A stretch of 13,742 bases of DNA from Actinomycetes bacterium. Its GTDB lineage: Bacteria; Actinomycetota; Actinomycetes; Streptosporangiales; Streptosporangiaceae. Where the stretch lies: positions 1 through 13,742 of the forward strand of contig JAOPYP010000350.1 of the NCBI GenBank assembly GCA_025964635.1, read 5' to 3'. Shown here piece by piece: positions 1 to 5,817 of this stretch. The notes beneath the pieces were generated by a model, which ran no database searches, was not told the DNA's origin, and saw only the letters and a program-made list of their open reading frames with translations. The translations under genes and the position numbers were made by a program. The first letter of the stretch is position 1; each line of letters begins with the position of its first letter.

Positions 1-380
1 TGGACATCCGCTACTACTCGGTCATCTACCAGGCGATCGAGGAGATCGAGGCGGCCCTCAAGGGCATGCTCAAGCCCGAGTTCGAGGAGGCCCAGCTCGG
101 CACCGCCGAGATCCGGGAGGTCTTCCGGGTGCCCAGGGTGGGCAACGTGGCGGGCTCACTGGTCCGCTCCGGCACCATCCACCGGAGCAGCAAGGCCCGG
201 CTGATCCGCGACGGCGTCGTGATCTCGGACAACCTGACCGTGGAATCGCTCCGCCGGTTCAAGGAAGACGCGACCGAGGTCCGCGAGGGCTACGAGTGCG
301 GCATCGGCATCGGGTACAGCGACATCCGGGTCGGCGACACGATCGAGACCTTCGAGATGCGGGAGAAGCCGCGGGCCTAG
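1..380 (+). CDS. infB: Translation initiation factor IF-2, C-terminal part (5' truncated by window)
   Basis: The visible frame opens at base 3 (DIRYYSVIYQAIEEIEAALK) and runs to a TAG stop. This is the C-terminal domain of IF-2. The helix containing YSVIYQAIEEIEAALKG ends domain III, and the beta-barrel of domain IV (C2) follows, with the family signature REVFRVPRVGNVAGSLV, then GTIHRSSKARLIRDG and the end GYECGIGIGYSDIRVGDTIE. Domain IV binds the formyl-methionyl end of initiator tRNA on the 30S subunit. The GTPase domain lies upstream, outside the window. The Cys in YECGIG is the family-conserved one, and the C-terminus ends normally about 6 residues after ETFEM. The gene leads the ylxP-rbfA-nrnA-truB cluster, but a strong hairpin follows its stop, so downstream expression may be partly uncoupled. 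Identification is certain; only the 5' part is missing. Confidence 0.98.
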   Translation, partial: DIRYYSVIYQAIEEIEAALKGMLKPEFEEAQLGTAEIREVFRVPRVGNVAGSLVRSGTIHRSSKARLIRDGVVISDNLTVESLRRFKEDATEVREGYECGIGIGYSDIRVGDTIETFEMREKPRA

Positions 381-390
381 GACAGGCACC

Positions 391-418
391 CCCGGTCCCG
401 GCTACAGCCGGGACCGGG
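391..418 (+). terminator. Hairpin after infB (intra-operon terminator or processing site)
   Basis: A perfect inverted repeat starts 10 bases after the infB stop: left arm CCCGGTCCCGGCT (391-403), spacer AC (404-405), right arm AGCCGGGACCGGG (406-418). It would realistically fold as a 12-bp stem with a 4-base loop. No U-tract follows, as is common for actinobacterial terminator-like hairpins. It ends 12 bases before the ylxP Shine-Dalgarno. Transcription attenuation or RNA 3'-end protection of infB mRNA are both plausible. Confidence 0.7.
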
Positions 419-430
419 CGGCCGCGGCCG

Positions 431-436
431 GGAGGG
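431..436 (+). promoter_or_regulatory. Ribosome binding site deciding the ylxP GTG start
   Basis: GGAGGG lies 5 bases before the GTG at 442. It supports that GTG as the start, because the protein aligns with the family from its first residues. Confidence 0.7.
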
Positions 437-441
437 GCGGC

Positions 442-738
442 GTGTACCTGGGGGCCCTGACGCTCGACGTGCTGCTGGGCGACGTGCGGTCGCTCAAGCA
501 GAAGAGGTCGGCGGTGGCCTCGGTGGTCGCCGAGGTCCGCCGCCGCTATCCCGGCGTTGCGGTGGCCGAGAGCGGGCACACCGACCTGCACCGCCGGGCG
601 GAGATCGGGGTGGCGGTAGTGTCCTCCACGGCCGCTCACGCCGTCGAGGTCCTCGAGGCCTGTGAGCGCCTGGTGGCGGCGCGCCCCGATATCGAACTGC
701 TGTCGGCGCGACAACGCCTGCTGACCGAGGAGGAGTGA
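442..738 (+). CDS. ylxP: DUF503 / YlxP-family protein
   Basis: A 98-residue protein of the DUF503 (YlxP) family, close to the usual 90-100 residues. The diagnostic pattern is present: a short strand (YLGALTLDVLL), then the basic RSLKQKRSAVASVVAEVRRRYPGVAVAE, then DLHRRAEIGVAVVSS and VLEACERLV. The family adopts a small ferredoxin-like fold and sits between infB and rbfA in many Gram-positive bacteria. Its molecular role is not settled; ribosome or RNA association is an inference from this context. The start is GTG, with a good ribosome binding site 5 bases upstream. The rbfA Shine-Dalgarno lies inside the last codons of this gene (EEE), so the two are probably translationally coupled. Many relatives have DHQDLWQ where this protein has SGHTDLHR, a mild divergence. 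Confidence 0.93.
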   Translation: MYLGALTLDVLLGDVRSLKQKRSAVASVVAEVRRRYPGVAVAESGHTDLHRRAEIGVAVVSSTAAHAVEVLEACERLVAARPDIELLSARQRLLTEEE

Positions 739-745
739 GCTACCC

Positions 746-1312
746 ATGGTGGACCAAGCCCGGGCACGGAAGCTCGCCGACCGGATCGCCCAGATCGTGG
801 CGGAGATGCTGGAGCGGCGGATCAAGGATCCCCGGCTCGGCTTCATCACGGTGACCGAGGCCCGGCTCACCGGCGACCTGCGAGAGGCCACGGTCTTCTA
901 CACCGTCTACGGCTCAGCCGAGGAACGGGCTGCCACCGCGGCCGCGCTGGCCAGCGCGACCGGGGTGATCCGGTCCGAGGTCGGGCACCAGACCGGGCTG
1001 AAGCACACGCCCTCCCTCGCGTTCGTGGCCGACACGCTCCCGGAGGGGGCCCGGCACATGGAAGACCTCGTGGCCCGGGCCCGGGAGGCGGACGCCCGGC
1101 TGGCCGAGGTGCGCGAGGGCGCGGTACCGGCCGGCGACCCCGATCCGTACCGCGATCCGCCGGGCCGGGCCGGCCTGGATGATGACGACGACCCGGACGA
1201 CGACCCTGACGACGGCCCGGAGGGTGCGGCACCCGGCGCCCGGCCGGCCGGCGATCTTCTCGGCGGAACGTCCGCCGCCGGCGATCGTGGCGCGGGATAC
1301 TCACCACCGTGA
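746..1312 (+). CDS. rbfA: 30S ribosome-binding factor A with long acidic tail
   Basis: RbfA binds the 30S subunit near helix 1 and the decoding region of 16S rRNA and supports late maturation and cold adaptation. Residues 1 to about 120 form the single type II KH-like domain: RARKLADRIAQIVAEML, then IKDPRLGFITVTEARLTGDLREATVFYTVYG, and the end GLKHTPSLAFVAD. This core matches the family's usual length. Residues from about 125 to 188 are an extra, low-complexity Pro/Gly/Asp-rich tail with an almost pure aspartate block near residues 145-157, likely disordered. The ATG is preceded by GAGGAGGAG, embedded in the ylxP 3' end. The stop TGA overlaps the GTG of nrnA by 4 bases (GTGA), so the genes should be translationally coupled. 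Confidence 0.96.
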   Translation: MVDQARARKLADRIAQIVAEMLERRIKDPRLGFITVTEARLTGDLREATVFYTVYGSAEERAATAAALASATGVIRSEVGHQTGLKHTPSLAFVADTLPEGARHMEDLVARAREADARLAEVREGAVPAGDPDPYRDPPGRAGLDDDDDPDDDPDDGPEGAAPGARPAGDLLGGTSAAGDRGAGYSPP

Positions 1313-2328
1313 CTGCCGCGCCGAGCCAGGCTGATCCCGCGGCCCAGCAGGCCAAGGCCGTGGCGCTGCTGGGCGCGGCCGATGAGGTATGCCTGGCCTG
1401 CCACGTGCGCCCGGACGCGGACGCGCTCGGGTCCATGCTGGCGGTCGCGCACGCGCTCCGCGCGCCCGGCCGCCGGCCCCAGCGGGTCGTGGCCTCGTTC
1501 GGTGACGACCCGTTCGAGATCCCGGAGATCCTCCGGTTCCTGCCCGGGCTGAGCCTGCTCAGCCCGCCGGACGCCTACCCGCACCGGCCCGAGCTGATGG
1601 TCACCTTCGACGCGGGCAGCATCGACCGGCTGGGGATCCTGGCCGGGCACGCCTCACGCGCCGACCAGCTGATCGTGATCGACCACCACGCCTCCAACAC
1701 CCGGTTCGGAACCGTCAACCTGATCGACCCGGGAGCAGCCGCCACGGCGATGCTCGCCCTGGACCTGATCGACGCCATCGGTGCCGGGCTGACCCGGGAC
1801 GTCGCGTTCGGCCTCTACGCCGGGCTGGTCGCCGATACCGGCTCCTTCAAGTACTCCGCGACCACACCCGCCGTGCACCTGGCGGCGGCCCGGCTGCTGG
1901 GCACCGGGATAGAGCCGGGCGCGGTGGCCCGCGAGCTGTGGGACCGGGCCCCGTTCGGCTACCTGGGGCTGCTCTCGGCGGTGCTCGGCCGGGCCGTGCT
2001 GGAGCCGGACGCGGCCGGCGGGCTGGGCCTGGTGTGGACGTCGGTCGGCCGGGACGACCGGGCCGCGCACGGCCTGTCCCTGGATGCGGTCGAGTCCGTC
2101 ATCGACGTGGTCCGCCGCACCGACGAGGCGGAGGTGGCCATCGTCCTCAAGCAGTCCGACGACGGGCTGTGGCAGGTGTCCGCCCGGTCCAAGGGCAAGA
2201 TCGACGTGAGCCGGGCCTGCGCCCGGCTGGGCGGCGGCGGGCACCGTAACGCGGCCGGCGTGACGCTGCCCGGCCCGGCCGAGGACGTCATCGCACGGGT
2301 GCGCGGGCTGCTGGCGGAAAGCAGCTAG
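1309..2328 (+). CDS. nrnA: DHH/DHHA1 phosphoesterase, NrnA-like oligoribonuclease / pAp phosphatase
   Basis: A 339-residue DHH-superfamily phosphoesterase. Such NrnA-type enzymes cut short RNA oligomers to mononucleotides and dephosphorylate 3'-phosphoadenosine 5'-phosphate; some also degrade pGpG or cyclic dinucleotides. The N-terminal DHH domain shows the metal-binding series HVRPDADALGS (His32, Asp36, Asp38), Asp101 in TFDAGS, Asp125-His126-His127 in IDHHAS, and LVADTGSFKYS. The C-terminal DHHA1 domain carries the substrate-binding GGGGHRNAAG loop (residues 308-317, His312). All expected catalytic residues are present. It starts at a GTG overlapping the rbfA stop and ends 4 bases before truB, consistent with one operon linking ribosome maturation, tRNA modification and RNA turnover. 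The family assignment is firm; the physiological substrate (nanoRNA, pAp or c-di-AMP/pApA) cannot be read from sequence. Confidence 0.93.
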   Translation: MTAAPSQADPAAQQAKAVALLGAADEVCLACHVRPDADALGSMLAVAHALRAPGRRPQRVVASFGDDPFEIPEILRFLPGLSLLSPPDAYPHRPELMVTFDAGSIDRLGILAGHASRADQLIVIDHHASNTRFGTVNLIDPGAAATAMLALDLIDAIGAGLTRDVAFGLYAGLVADTGSFKYSATTPAVHLAAARLLGTGIEPGAVARELWDRAPFGYLGLLSAVLGRAVLEPDAAGGLGLVWTSVGRDDRAAHGLSLDAVESVIDVVRRTDEAEVAIVLKQSDDGLWQVSARSKGKIDVSRACARLGGGGHRNAAGVTLPGPAEDVIARVRGLLAESS

Positions 2329-2332
2329 GACG

Positions 2333-3262
2333 ATGGCCCGGGACGCCCGGGGGACCGCCCCGAGCGGGCTGATCGTGGTGGACAAGCCCGGCGGCATGAC
2401 CTCCCATGACGTGGTGGCGCGGATCCGCCGGCTGGCCGGCACCCGCCGGGTGGGGCACGCCGGCACCCTCGACCCGATGGCCACCGGGGTGCTCGTCGTC
2501 GGCGTGGAGAAGGCGACCCGCCTGCTCGGCCACCTGACCCTCACCGAGAAGGAGTACCAGGCCACCATCCGGCTGGGCCAGGCCACCGACACGGGCGACG
2601 CCGAGGGCACGATCACCGCGGCCCGGCCTGCGGGCCAGCTGACCCTGGCCCAGGTCCAGGCGGCCGCCGCCGCGCTCACCGGGCCGATCCAGCAGGTCCC
2701 CCCCGCGGTCAGCGCGATCAAGGTGGCGGGCCGGCGGGCCTACCAGCTGGCCCGCGAGGGAGCTCCCCCGGTGCTCGACCCGCGGCCGGTGACCGTGTGG
2801 TCCTTCACCGTCCAGGCCGTCCGCTCCGTCCCCGATGGCCCCCACGACGGCACCCCGGACGCGCCAGGTGACCTGCTCGACGCCGACGTCGAGGTGCGCT
2901 GCTCCAGCGGCACCTACATCCGCGCCCTGGCCCGCGACATGGGGGACGCGCTGGGCGTGGGCGGGCACCTGACCCGGCTGCGCCGGACCCGCGTCGGCCC
3001 CTACGACCTGAGCGCCGCGCACGGGCTGGACGAGCTCGCCGAGCGCCTGACCGTGCTGCCGCTGGCCGAGGCCGCGGCGTCGGCCTTCCCGGTCCGCGAG
3101 CTCACCATGGAGCAGGCCCGCTCCCTCTCGCACGGCGGGCGGCTGCCTGGCCTGGGCGAGGAGACCGGGCCGGTCGCCGCGTTCGGGCCCGACGGCACGC
3201 TCATCGCGCTGGTGCAGGAGAAGGACGGCGTCACCCGGCCGCTCGCCGTATTCGTTCCCTGA
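2333..3262 (+). CDS. truB: tRNA pseudouridine(55) synthase TruB
   Basis: Converts U55 in the T-loop of tRNAs to pseudouridine. The catalytic core is complete: motif I GLIVVDKPGGMTSHDVV near the N-terminus, motif II RRVGHAGTLDPMATGVL with catalytic Asp47, then EYQATIRLGQATDTGD, PPAVSAIKVAGRRAYQLAREG, and the binding motif RCSSGTYIRALARDMG. The C-terminus (about residues 250-309) is the actinobacterial PUA-like extension, ending TLIALVQEKDG. At 309 residues it has a normal length for actinobacteria. A short Asp/Pro/Gly-rich insert (SVPDGPHDGTPDAPG, about residues 165-180) precedes the strand of motif III and looks like a surface loop. ATG starts 4 bases after the nrnA stop with no strong Shine-Dalgarno, so coupling to nrnA is likely. 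A strong hairpin follows the stop directly, marking this as the last gene of the operon. Confidence 0.97.
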   Translation: MARDARGTAPSGLIVVDKPGGMTSHDVVARIRRLAGTRRVGHAGTLDPMATGVLVVGVEKATRLLGHLTLTEKEYQATIRLGQATDTGDAEGTITAARPAGQLTLAQVQAAAAALTGPIQQVPPAVSAIKVAGRRAYQLAREGAPPVLDPRPVTVWSFTVQAVRSVPDGPHDGTPDAPGDLLDADVEVRCSSGTYIRALARDMGDALGVGGHLTRLRRTRVGPYDLSAAHGLDELAERLTVLPLAEAAASAFPVRELTMEQARSLSHGGRLPGLGEETGPVAAFGPDGTLIALVQEKDGVTRPLAVFVP

Positions 3263-3293
3263 CCGCCCGGCGCCCGGGCCGGGCGCCGGGCGG
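3263..3293 (+). terminator. Hairpin terminator directly after truB
   Basis: The base after the truB TGA begins a perfect 14-bp inverted repeat: CCGCCCGGCGCCCG (3263-3276), loop GGC, CGGGCGCCGGGCGG (3280-3293). There is no U-tract, which is usual for actinobacterial hairpin terminators. Its place between a conserved operon and a gene with its own promoter-like sequence supports termination of the infB-truB transcript. Confidence 0.75.
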
Positions 3294-3299
3294 CAGTCC

Positions 3300-3327
3300 C
3301 TGATCACGCGGCCCCGTCCGGCAGAAT
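3300..3327 (+). promoter_or_regulatory. Candidate promoter of the DAHP synthase gene
   Basis: CAGAAT (3322-3327) fits a TANNNT-like -10 except at the first base, and CTGATC (3300-3305), a partial match to TTGACA, lies 16 bases upstream. Transcription would begin near 3333-3335, just after the terminator hairpin, giving a leader of about 30 bases containing the GGAGGAG ribosome site. The -35 match is poor, so this is tentative. Confidence 0.35.
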
Positions 3328-3352
3328 GGCACATGCGGGCAGCCGGCTCGCG

Positions 3353-3359
3353 GGAGGAG
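3353..3359 (+). promoter_or_regulatory. Ribosome binding site deciding the DAHP synthase start
   Basis: GGAGGAG ends 6 bases before the ATG at 3366. It selects that ATG over the in-frame ATG at 3333, which would add 11 residues with no family match. Confidence 0.8.
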
Positions 3360-3365
3360 AGCGTC

Positions 3366-4466
3366 ATGCCGCACACCAGCGATACCCGGATCCTGGGCTA
3401 CGAGCCGTTGCTCTCGCCCGCGGCGCTGCTGGAGGAACTGCCGCTCGGACCCGCCGAGGCGGACATGGTCGAACGATCCCGCGCCGAGGTGCGCGCCGTG
3501 CTGGACGGTGAGGATGACCGCCTCCTCGTGGTGGCCGGCCCCTGCTCCGTGCACGACCCGGCCGCCGGGCTGGACTACGCGGGCCAGCTGGCCGCGCTGC
3601 GCGACTCGCTGGCCGACGAGCTGCTCGTGGTCATGCGGGTCTACTTCGAGAAGCCGCGGACGGTGACCGGCTGGAAGGGGCTCATCAACGACCCCGGCAT
3701 GGACGGCACCCACGACGTGCACCGGGGCCTGCGGATGGCCCGCCGCTTCCTGCTCGACGTGGTCTCCCTCGGCCTCCCGGTGGGCTGCGAGTGGCTGGAC
3801 CCGATCACCCCGCAGTACATCGCCGACGCCGTGGCCTGGGGCGCCATCGGCGCGCGGACCACCGAGAGCCAGGTGCACCGGCAGCTCGCCTCGGGCCTGT
3901 CCATGCCGATCGGGTTCAAGAACGGCACCGACGGCGACGTGACCGTGGCCGTGGACGCCTGCCGGGCCGCGGCCACGGGGCACACGTTCTTCGGCGTCAC
4001 CCGGGCCGGCGCCGCGGCGGTGGTCACCACCGCGGGGAACCCGGACTGCCACGTCATCCTGCGGGGCGGGCGGCCCGGACCCAACTACGAGCCCGGGCCG
4101 GTGGGCGAGACGCTGGACAAGGTCACCAAGGCCGGGCTGGCCCGGCGGGTGATGGTGGACGCCAGCCACGGCAACAGCGGCAAGGACTACCGGCGCCAGC
4201 CGGTCGTGGCCGGGGTGCTCGCCGGCCAGATCGACGCGGGCGAGCCGGGCATCGTGGGCATCATGCTGGAGAGCTTCCTGCAGGCCGGGCGGCAGGAGCC
4301 CGGGGATCCGGCGACGCTGGTCTACGGGCAGAGCGTCACCGACGCGTGCATCGACGTGGAGAGCACCGCGGAGGTGCTGCGCGGGCTGGCGGCCGCGGTC
4401 CGGCGCCGCCGGGACGTCGTGCCGCCGCGGGCGGTGGCCGGGACCGCCGCCGCCCCGGCGCCCTGA
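3366..4466 (+). CDS. 3-deoxy-7-phosphoheptulonate (DAHP) synthase, class I (AroG/AroF type)
   Basis: Condenses phosphoenolpyruvate and erythrose 4-phosphate to DAHP, the first step to aromatic amino acids. The 366 residues form a class I TIM barrel. With the start at 3366 the metal ligands are Cys60 (AGPCSVHD), His268 (DASHGNSGK), Glu302 (MLESFL) and Asp326 (SVTDAC), the last three numbered as in E. coli AroG. Substrate motifs RVYFEKPRTVTGWKGLINDP, GARTTESQVHRQLASG, GFKNGTDG and GNPDCHVILRGG are intact. Asp145, Pro149 and the Ser of ASGLS match positions involved in feedback binding in E. coli AroG, so allosteric control is likely; the effector cannot be told. A 15-20 residue Ala/Pro/Arg-rich tail follows the barrel. 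The gene stands alone between truB and ribF with hairpins on both sides. Many streptomycetes rely on the unrelated class II enzyme instead. Confidence 0.96.
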   Translation: MPHTSDTRILGYEPLLSPAALLEELPLGPAEADMVERSRAEVRAVLDGEDDRLLVVAGPCSVHDPAAGLDYAGQLAALRDSLADELLVVMRVYFEKPRTVTGWKGLINDPGMDGTHDVHRGLRMARRFLLDVVSLGLPVGCEWLDPITPQYIADAVAWGAIGARTTESQVHRQLASGLSMPIGFKNGTDGDVTVAVDACRAAATGHTFFGVTRAGAAAVVTTAGNPDCHVILRGGRPGPNYEPGPVGETLDKVTKAGLARRVMVDASHGNSGKDYRRQPVVAGVLAGQIDAGEPGIVGIMLESFLQAGRQEPGDPATLVYGQSVTDACIDVESTAEVLRGLAAAVRRRRDVVPPRAVAGTAAAPAP

Positions 4467-4488
4467 CGCGCCCGGGGTAATGGGCGCG
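4467..4488 (+). terminator. First of two tandem hairpins after DAHP synthase
   Basis: Immediately after the TGA, CGCGCCC (4467-4473) pairs perfectly with GGGCGCG (4482-4488) around an 8-base loop GGGGTAAT. Position and stability suggest a terminator or 3'-end stabiliser. No U-tract follows. Confidence 0.55.
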
Positions 4489-4502
4489 TCCGGATAGCTG
4501 GC

Positions 4503-4524
4503 CGCGCCCGGGGTAACGGGCGCG
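4503..4524 (+). terminator. Second of two tandem hairpins after DAHP synthase
   Basis: A near-exact copy of the preceding hairpin, one repeat unit downstream: CGCGCCC (4503-4509), loop GGGGTAAC, GGGCGCG (4518-4524). The stem is unchanged and only the last loop base differs from copy one. Tandem terminators are the simplest reading. Confidence 0.55.
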
Positions 4525-4622
4525 TCCGATAGCTGGCCCGCGCCCGAGGGGACGGGTGGTGGCCCGGGCATGGCAGTCTTGAGGGTGCGGAGACCCGCCG
4601 CGGCCACCCGCGTCGAGCATCG

Positions 4623-4628
4623 AAGGAG
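4623..4628 (+). promoter_or_regulatory. Ribosome binding site deciding the ribF GTG start
   Basis: AAGGAG lies 7 bases before the GTG at 4636. It favours this start over the in-frame ATG at 4570, whose extra 22 residues are arginine-rich and do not belong to the family. Confidence 0.8.
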
Positions 4629-4635
4629 CAGCACC

Positions 4636-5607
4636 GTGCAGCGCTGGCAGGGCCTGGATGACGTGCCCGGAGACTGGGGCCGCTCGGTCGTCACCATCGG
4701 CGTGTTCGACGGCGTGCACCGCGGCCACCAGCGCATCGTCGCCCGGGCCGTCGAGGCCGCGGCCCGGCTTGACCTGCCCGTGGTCGTGATCACCTTCGAC
4801 CCGCATCCGGTGGAGGTGGTCCGGCCCGGCTCGCATCCCCCGCTGCTGTGCAGCGTCCGGCGGCGGGTGCAGTTGCTGGGCGGCGAGGGCTGCGACGCGG
4901 TCTGCGTGCTGCCGTTCACGCTCGAGTTCTCCCGGCTGGGACCGGATGAATTCGTCCGGGCCGTGCTCGCCGACCGGCTGCACGCCCGCTGGGTCGTGGT
5001 GGGGGAGAACTTCCGGTTCGGCCACCGGGCCGCCGGCGACGTGCCACTGCTGGCCGAGCTGGGCGAGAAGTACGACTTCGGGGCGGAAGGCGTGCCGCTG
5101 CTCAGCGAGCAGGGGGACCACGGGGAGCACGGAGTCACGATCTCCTCCAGCGGGATCCGGGACTGGCTGAATCAGGGGGACGTGGCCCGCGCCGCCGAAG
5201 ACCTGGGCCGCCCGCACCGGGTGGAGGGGGTCGTGGTCCGCGGCCAGCAGCGCGGCCGGGCCCTCGGCTTCCCGACCGCCAACCTCGAGACCGCCCCGCA
5301 CACCGCCATCCCCGCCGACGGGGTGTACGCGGGCTGGCTGGCCCGCCTGGACCCCGAGGGCCAGGAGGAACAGCGCTGGCCCGCCGCGATCTCCGTGGGC
5401 ACCAACCCGACGTTCGACGGCCGGGAACAGACCGTGGAGGCCTACGCGCTCGACCGGGACGATCTGGACCTCTACGGCACGCACGTGGCGGTGGACTTCG
5501 CGGCGCGGCTGCGGGGCATGGTCCGGTTCGACTCCGCGGAGGCGCTCACCGAGCAGATGCACCGGGACGTCGACGAGGCTCGCGACCTGGTCGGCGGGAC
5601 CTCCTGA
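4636..5607 (+). CDS. ribF: Bifunctional riboflavin kinase / FAD synthetase
   Basis: Makes FMN from riboflavin and then FAD from FMN, using ATP, in the cytoplasm. From the GTG start the protein is 323 residues, normal for the family. The N-terminal adenylyltransferase domain (about 1-185) shows the nucleotidyl-transferase signature GVFDGVHRGH (22-31), ITFDPHP, VVGENFRFGHRAAGD and the SSSGIRDWL loop. The C-terminal flavokinase domain (about 190-323) shows GRALGFPTANL (Thr214, Asn216), DGVYAGWL, SVGTNPTF and TVEAYALD with the catalytic-type Glu268, followed by the LYG and RLRGMVRFDS segments. It is followed by rpsO, the usual neighbour in actinobacteria. The gap upstream holds repeat hairpins and no FMN riboswitch pattern that I can recognise. 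A promoter might lie near 4573-4578 (CAGTCT), but the support is weak. Confidence 0.97.
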   Translation: MQRWQGLDDVPGDWGRSVVTIGVFDGVHRGHQRIVARAVEAAARLDLPVVVITFDPHPVEVVRPGSHPPLLCSVRRRVQLLGGEGCDAVCVLPFTLEFSRLGPDEFVRAVLADRLHARWVVVGENFRFGHRAAGDVPLLAELGEKYDFGAEGVPLLSEQGDHGEHGVTISSSGIRDWLNQGDVARAAEDLGRPHRVEGVVVRGQQRGRALGFPTANLETAPHTAIPADGVYAGWLARLDPEGQEEQRWPAAISVGTNPTFDGREQTVEAYALDRDDLDLYGTHVAVDFAARLRGMVRFDSAEALTEQMHRDVDEARDLVGGTS

Positions 5608-5651
5608 GGACACTCCGCAAGGAACGGGCGGGGCGGCGGGGCGACCCGGCT

Positions 5652-5678
5652 TTTACAGACCGGCCCGCGTGATACCTT
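5652..5678 (+). promoter_or_regulatory. Candidate rpsO promoter
   Basis: In a locally AT-rich patch between ribF and rpsO, TTTACA (5652-5657) and TACCTT (5673-5678, matching TANNNT) are spaced by 15 bases. They would start an rpsO leader of about 130 bases. The spacing is shorter than ideal, so the call is moderate. The -10 sequence overlaps the left half of the palindrome at 5673-5684. Confidence 0.4.
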
Positions 5679-5682
5679 TAGG

Positions 5683-5710
5683 TAACGGCCGGCATGTTCC
5701 GGCCCGGTTA
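5683..5710 (+). promoter_or_regulatory. Hairpin in the rpsO leader (possible S15 autoregulatory element)
   Basis: TAAC-GGCCGG (5683-5692) pairs with CCGGCC (5699-5704) and, across a 2-base bulge (CG), with GTTA (5707-5710). The loop is CATGTT. It lies in the 5' leader of rpsO. In several phyla S15 binds structured leaders of its own mRNA to repress translation. This element is a candidate by position and structure only; no match to a known S15 leader class was established. Confidence 0.4.
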
Positions 5711-5817
5711 GCTGCACCCTCAAGTGGCTGGCCGAGGGGCTCCTCCCGCACTTCCAGTTCTCTCTGGGCCGCGCCGAGCCCCGCCCCGTAACCTTGCGAC
5801 AAAGATAGGAAAGCCAC

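Larger units (their letters stand above)
4467..4556 (+). repeat. Tandem repeat of a ~36-bp hairpin-bearing unit (two good copies, one decayed)
   Basis: Unit 1 (4467-4502) and unit 2 (4503-4537) are nearly identical: each has the CGCGCCC-loop-GGGCGCG hairpin followed by GTCCG(G)ATAGCTGGC. They differ by a T/C change in the loop and one missing G. A third, decayed start (CGCGCCCGAGGGGACGGG, 4539-4556) keeps the left arm but not a full right arm. With its surroundings this fills the gap between the DAHP synthase gene and ribF; no open frame of note lies inside. Confidence 0.8.

Noticed and set aside
3333..3365. In-frame ATG giving the DAHP synthase 11 extra residues
   Set aside because: The ATG at 3366 has GGAGGAG at ideal distance, and from there three metal-binding residues fall at E. 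coli AroG positions. The earlier ATG lies about where the transcript would start and has no ribosome site.
4570..4635. In-frame ATG extending RibF by 22 residues
   Set aside because: The extension is Arg-rich with no family similarity, and AAGGAG before the GTG at 4636 gives a standard RibF N-terminus.
4467..4635. FMN riboswitch upstream of ribF
   Set aside because: The region holds tandem hairpins and a repeat unit. I could not find the conserved RFN-element core sequences or its multi-branched layout.
3231..5138. Long minus-strand frames opposite truB, DAHP synthase and ribF (likewise 6372-8684 and 8237-9934)
   Set aside because: Long antisense frames arise from the extreme GC content. 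Their translations are low-complexity (Pro, Arg, Gly, His, Val) with no domains, and the opposite strand encodes well-conserved proteins.
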